Source: an uncultured Bacteriovorax sp.
GTDB lineage: Bacteria > Bdellovibrionota > Bacteriovoracia > Bacteriovoracales > Bacteriovoracaceae
Reading direction: 5' to 3'
NCBI GenBank assembly: GCA_943914745.1
Contig: CALUDF010000096.1
Coordinates: 1-9,613, forward strand
DNA: 9,613 nucleotides
Shown here: positions 6,384 through 9,613 of the stretch, in pieces
How the letters are laid out: the number at the start of each line of letters is the position of its first letter
Numbering within the stretch: position 1 is the first letter of the stretch
Translations under genes and position numbers: made by a program
The notes under the pieces: model-generated
Told to the model about the DNA's origin: nothing
Databases searched by the model: none
What the model saw: only the letters and a program-made list of their open reading frames with translations

Positions 6384-7832
6384 CTAATCTTTTTGCTTTC
6401 GTTTCGATGAAGGTTCAATCCCCAACATCTCACGGTACTTCGTTACAGTTCTCCTTGCTACAGTAAGGCTCTCTCTCGCCAAAATCTCCACAACCTTTTG
6501 GTCTGAGAGCGGCTTCGCCGGGTTTTCCCCTTCGAAGATGGCCTTAATTTTAAGCTTCAATACTTCACTGGCGATATCCACACCACCGTCTTTACCTCCG
6601 ATTCCGGTGTTGAAGAAATATTTAAGTTCAAATGTCCCCAATGGGGTGTGCATATACTTATTTGTCGTCACCCTTGAAACCGTCGACTCGTGCATTCCGA
6701 TTTCATTGGCCACATCTTTTAAAACCATCGGCTTTAAGTATTTAGGACCTTTCTTAAAGAAGTCCTGCTGCTTGGCCACGATGGCCTTAGAAACTTTCTC
6801 AATCGTCTTTTGTCTGTTTTGGATCGACTTGATCAACCACTCAGCGGCGCGAAGCTTATCCTTCACAAACTCACTTGCCTCATCGGTTTTATGGCCGGCA
6901 CCTTTCTTAATCATTTCCTGATAAAGCTTAGAGATTTTGAGACGAGGAATCCCCTCGTCGTTAACCTGGACAACGAACTCTCCACCAGCTTCCACGACAT
7001 AGATGTCAGGTAAGATATAGTGAGTGTCCGGAGTCGCAACTAAACGCCCTGGCTTTGGGTGGAAGTTTTGCAGCAGAAGCGAAGTCTTCTTTACCTGCTC
7101 AACTGTCACGGCCAGCGCTTTAGAGATTTTTTCAAAAGCTTTCCCCTGAAGATCCTCAAGGTGATCGCGGATTAGTTTTTCCAAAAGAGGAGATCTCTCT
7201 TCAGCAATTCTCGCCTGAGCAAGCAAACACTCTTGAAGATTGCTGGCGCCACACCCTACTGGGTCCAGGCGCTGAATGATCTCTAAGACATCAAAAGCAT
7301 CTTCGCGGTCTAACCCACTTTCTGCAATCAAGTCTTCGAAATTTACATCCAGGTATCCATCATCATTGATATTTCCAATAATCAGGTGAGCAAGTTTCCA
7401 CTCGTCATCTGAGAGCGTTTCCATCTTAAGCTGCCACTCTAAGTGCTCAGCTAACGTCATCCCGCGCGAAACAATGTTTTCATAGCTTGGCATCTCATCA
7501 GAGTCACCTGATGGAGTCGCCATATTGGGAGTTGATGAGTTTGAATTAAATGAGTCTGCATATGAGTCCCAGTCAAAATCATCTTTTTCTTTCATGAGTG
7601 GAGTTTCAGAGAAATCCTCTGAAGTTGCTTCCCGGGCTTCGTTGTCGCCTTCTGCCTGCGCATCAACTTCGCCACCGGCCTCTTCCAGCATTGGGTTTTC
7701 AACCATCTCTTCAGCAATCACGTTAGTCATCTCAAGATGCGTGAGTGTGAGGAGCTTGATTGCCTGCTGAAGCTGCGGTGTCATCGCCAGGTTCTGAGAC
7801 TGTTTTAAGCCTTGTGAAATTTTAATGGCCAT
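6384..7832 (-). CDS. rpoN: RNA polymerase sigma-54 factor
   Basis: Directs RNA polymerase to -24/-12 promoters and needs an AAA+ activator to open them. The 482 residues show all three regions. Region I is glutamine/leucine-rich (1-50, with QSQNLAMTPQLQQAIKLL). Region II is an acidic variable linker (about 51-115) rich in Asp, Glu and Ser. Region III has the core-binding domain (about 120-300), a helix-turn-helix with MHESTVSRVTTNKY (380-393) leading into GTFELKYFF (399-407), and the RpoN box ARRTVTKYRE (459-468), which contacts the -24 element. AAGGG lies 5 bases before the ATG. It sits 13 bases after lptB in the usual lpt-rpoN-hpf order and is probably cotranscribed. No ptsN or rapZ follows hpf, unlike in enterobacteria. 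Its possible local target is the promoter at 4203-4218. Confidence 0.97.
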   Translation of the reverse strand: MAIKISQGLKQSQNLAMTPQLQQAIKLLTLTHLEMTNVIAEEMVENPMLEEAGGEVDAQAEGDNEAREATSEDFSETPLMKEKDDFDWDSYADSFNSNSSTPNMATPSGDSDEMPSYENIVSRGMTLAEHLEWQLKMETLSDDEWKLAHLIIGNINDDGYLDVNFEDLIAESGLDREDAFDVLEIIQRLDPVGCGASNLQECLLAQARIAEERSPLLEKLIRDHLEDLQGKAFEKISKALAVTVEQVKKTSLLLQNFHPKPGRLVATPDTHYILPDIYVVEAGGEFVVQVNDEGIPRLKISKLYQEMIKKGAGHKTDEASEFVKDKLRAAEWLIKSIQNRQKTIEKVSKAIVAKQQDFFKKGPKYLKPMVLKDVANEIGMHESTVSRVTTNKYMHTPLGTFELKYFFNTGIGGKDGGVDIASEVLKLKIKAIFEGENPAKPLSDQKVVEILARESLTVARRTVTKYREMLGIEPSSKRKQKD

Positions 7833-7845
7833 AAGCCCTTTTGAA

Positions 7846-8574
7846 TTACATCCTGAATTCTTCTCCTAAATAGAACTTCCTTGCTCTTTCATCGTTAATT
7901 AATTCGTTTGGTGTCCCGCTCACTAATAATTCTCCACTGTTCATAATGTAAGCGCGATCCACAATTCCTAGTGTTTCGCGAACGTTGTGATCAGTGATTA
8001 AAACTCCAATGTTTCTCTTCTTGAGTCCATGAATCAAGTGCTGAATATCGGCCACGGCCAATGGGTCAACCCCTGCAAACGGTTCATCAAGAAGAACAAA
8101 TTTCGGCTCCAGCGCGAGCGTTCTCGCAATCTCCACACGTCTTCTTTCACCACCCGAAAGGGCCGATCCCTTCGAAGTTCTCACGTGATTTAGTTTAAAG
8201 TCCTGGATCAGCGTCTCCATGGTCGTGATTCTCTCACGCCTGCTCATCGATCTGTTTTCCAGCACTGCTAAAATATTTTCTTCAATCGATAAATCCCTAA
8301 ACACCGACGCTTCCTGGGGAAGATAGCCGATTCCATTAAGCGCTCTGATGTGAATAGGCTCTTTAGTCACATCTTTCTCGCTCATTTGAATCTTGCCTTC
8401 ATCAGCTTTCACAAGACCTACCATCATATAAAACGTCGTGGTTTTACCCGCTCCGTTTGGCCCCAAAAGTCCTACGATTTCACCTTGGGACACTTCCAAA
8501 CTTACGCCTTTAACTACAGTTCTGCCGCCATAAGTTTTTTTCAAATCAAAAGCTTCTAATTTCACTTCATCCAT
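7846..8574 (-). CDS. lptB: LptB, LPS export ABC transporter ATPase
   Basis: Cytoplasmic ATPase of LptB2FGC, which extracts LPS from the inner membrane and pushes it along the periplasmic bridge. The 242 residues are full length for LptB. Visible motifs are Walker A GPNGAGKT (38-45), the Q-loop with Q87, signature LSGGE (139-143) followed by RRRVEIARTLA, Walker B FVLLDE (159-164) and the switch histidine H196 in ITDHNVRET. The sequence GVDPLAVADIQ after Walker B and the DHNVRETL segment are typical of LptB rather than of LivG/LivF relatives. Its ATG overlaps the preceding stop codon by one base (TAATG), a sign of translational coupling with the LptC/LptA-like gene. lptF and lptG are not in the window. 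Confidence 0.95.
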   Translation of the reverse strand: MDEVKLEAFDLKKTYGGRTVVKGVSLEVSQGEIVGLLGPNGAGKTTTFYMMVGLVKADEGKIQMSEKDVTKEPIHIRALNGIGYLPQEASVFRDLSIEENILAVLENRSMSRRERITTMETLIQDFKLNHVRTSKGSALSGGERRRVEIARTLALEPKFVLLDEPFAGVDPLAVADIQHLIHGLKKRNIGVLITDHNVRETLGIVDRAYIMNSGELLVSGTPNELINDERARKFYLGEEFRM

Positions 8575-9602
8575 TAAAGTTTTTCCTTCTCACGTTCCAG
8601 TGTGATGTTGGTGTTGGCATCGTCAACCTCAACCGTTTCAATATTCTCGCGAATAATAATCCGGTTGCCCTTGATGACATCTTTGCCCTGAAAAACTTTT
8701 GGAAGCCCAGTGAGCACAACTCGCCTCTCACTGATAAATCCTTCAAGTTTCTCCGCAAAGGCCTTCCTAACCATTGGTTTTCCATTCATGGTCAGGGTCT
8801 CCTGTAATCTCACATCGTCAGAAAGTGAGTAATACTTGAGCTTTTTATTATAGTTTTCTAGAAATACCGTGCCCTTATTCGATGAGGCGTCTAAGTTGCC
8901 TTTTTTAAAGGCCACATTCCCTTTCATTTCCACCAGGCTTTCCGGGGCCGAAAGGGTCAAGAGGTCGGTGCGGAAAGTGACGTTTTCTTCATACTGGCGC
9001 TTTCTTTGAACCAGTCCCTGAACACTTCTTTGATATTCAAAAAACTCTTGCTCCGGCCTATAGATGGCAAACTCTGAATCGATATTGAGACGGTCATTCG
9101 TTTTAAGATCAATGCTACTTGTTTTGACATTGCCAATGGCCTCAATATGTTTGCCACCGTTGTAGATATTCATCTTGTCTGATTTTAAATTTGAAGTGCC
9201 GACTTTCACATCGACTAGCTCTTCCAAGTAAAGCTCTTTGTCCGTCATGAGCCCGCGCGATCTTTTGGCATTAAAAAAGATTGGGTCTTCTTCGACTCCT
9301 TTCTGGTTTCGACGGTAAATGACACCATTGGGATTAAAACCAATGATGATGGTGTTGGCTTCAGCAATCGTCAATTCACTTGCCTCTAATTGTAAAAATG
9401 GTTTTCCACCATCGAGCAAATAAAAATCTACAACTTTAAAATAACTCTCATCACTGTCTTTATTTTTTACGGCTTCAGAACTTTTTTCGGAGGAGTTATT
9501 TTCACTCTCATCAAAGTGACCGACCCAAGAATAAACCGAAAGCCCTGCGGTAATCAAAACGAAAAAAACGATGATTGTGTATTGGCCTAATTTCAAGCGC
9601 AT
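8574..9602 (-). CDS. LptC-LptA-like fusion, membrane-anchored periplasmic LPS bridge protein
   Basis: Probably carries LPS from the inner-membrane extractor toward the outer membrane. Residues 8-28 form one membrane anchor, followed by a charged linker (about 29-53). Residues 54-200 resemble the LptC jellyroll, for example LEELVDVKV and SNLKSDKMNIY followed by HIEAIGNVK. Residues 207-336 resemble LptA/OstA: VEMKGNVAFKKGNLDASSNKG, split here as VEMKGNV and NLDASSNKG, then AEKLEGF, RRVVLTGLPKVFQG and IKGNRIIIRENIETVEV. At 342 residues it nearly equals LptC (about 190) plus mature LptA (about 160). No second signal peptide and no separate lptA lie before lptB, where lptA normally sits. GGGAG precedes the start closely. 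The operon promoter lies beyond the window edge. Family membership is confident; the fusion reading is from motif order. Confidence 0.8.
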   Translation of the reverse strand: MRLKLGQYTIIVFFVLITAGLSVYSWVGHFDESENNSSEKSSEAVKNKDSDESYFKVVDFYLLDGGKPFLQLEASELTIAEANTIIIGFNPNGVIYRRNQKGVEEDPIFFNAKRSRGLMTDKELYLEELVDVKVGTSNLKSDKMNIYNGGKHIEAIGNVKTSSIDLKTNDRLNIDSEFAIYRPEQEFFEYQRSVQGLVQRKRQYEENVTFRTDLLTLSAPESLVEMKGNVAFKKGNLDASSNKGTVFLENYNKKLKYYSLSDDVRLQETLTMNGKPMVRKAFAEKLEGFISERRVVLTGLPKVFQGKDVIKGNRIIIRENIETVEVDDANTNITLEREKEKL

Positions 9603-9613
9603 TCTCCCACCAC

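Noticed and set aside
8567..8785. 72-codon minus-strand frame overlapping the end of the LptC/LptA-like gene
   Set aside because: It is an alternative frame inside a conserved gene, and lptB already starts at the stop codon of that gene.
1..9613. Mobile elements, CRISPR arrays, tRNA or rRNA genes, toxin-antitoxin or phage-defence genes
   Set aside because: No transposase, integrase, regularly spaced repeats, RNA gene sequences or defence-type genes were seen. All coding space is accounted for by housekeeping-type genes and one unrecognised protease.

Overview
The window looks like ordinary chromosomal core DNA of a Gram-negative bacterium with outer-membrane LPS. It holds Lpt export genes, sigma-54, the ClpS/ClpA adaptor-unfoldase pair and secreted proteins with Sec or lipoprotein signals. 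Base composition is moderately low in G+C (low-to-mid forties by eye). The lptC-lptB-rpoN-hpf order is the classic proteobacterial one. The divergent sequences, the fused LptC/LptA and the predicted secreted lipoprotein protease would suit a deltaproteobacterium-like lineage such as Bdellovibrionota. That placement is inference, and no rRNA or other marker gene is present to settle it.

Layout. Positions 1-200 are the window edge plus three consecutive stem-loops, each followed by a T-tract when read on the minus strand; they probably end the clp operon. From 4152 down to 201 runs a tight minus-strand operon: a lipoprotein with a metzincin-type zinc protease motif, then clpS, then clpA, with gaps of 20 and 11 bases. 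A 110-base divergent intergenic region (4153-4262) separates it from a plus-strand secreted 5'-nucleotidase-family phosphoesterase (4263-5942). The divergent region contains a near-consensus sigma-54 promoter pointing at the protease-clpS-clpA operon. From 9602 down to 5939 runs a second minus-strand operon: an lptC/lptA-like fusion, lptB, rpoN and hpf. It converges on the nucleotidase gene so closely that the two stop codons share a TTAA, and its probable terminator lies inside the nucleotidase coding sequence.

How the genes work together. The first operon links a cell-envelope protease with cytoplasmic N-degron recognition (ClpS) and unfolding (ClpA); clpP is not in the window. The second links LPS transport across the periplasm (LptB ATPase, LptC/LptA bridge) with sigma-54 and the ribosome hibernation factor. 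Start and stop signals overlap or nearly touch (TAATG between lptCA and lptB), so translation is probably coupled.

No mobile element, CRISPR array, tRNA or rRNA was seen. I do not see a wholly new system. The points most worth a second look are the LptC-LptA fusion, the metzincin lipoprotein heading the clpSA operon, the sigma-54-like promoter in front of it, and the unusual terminator arrangements.
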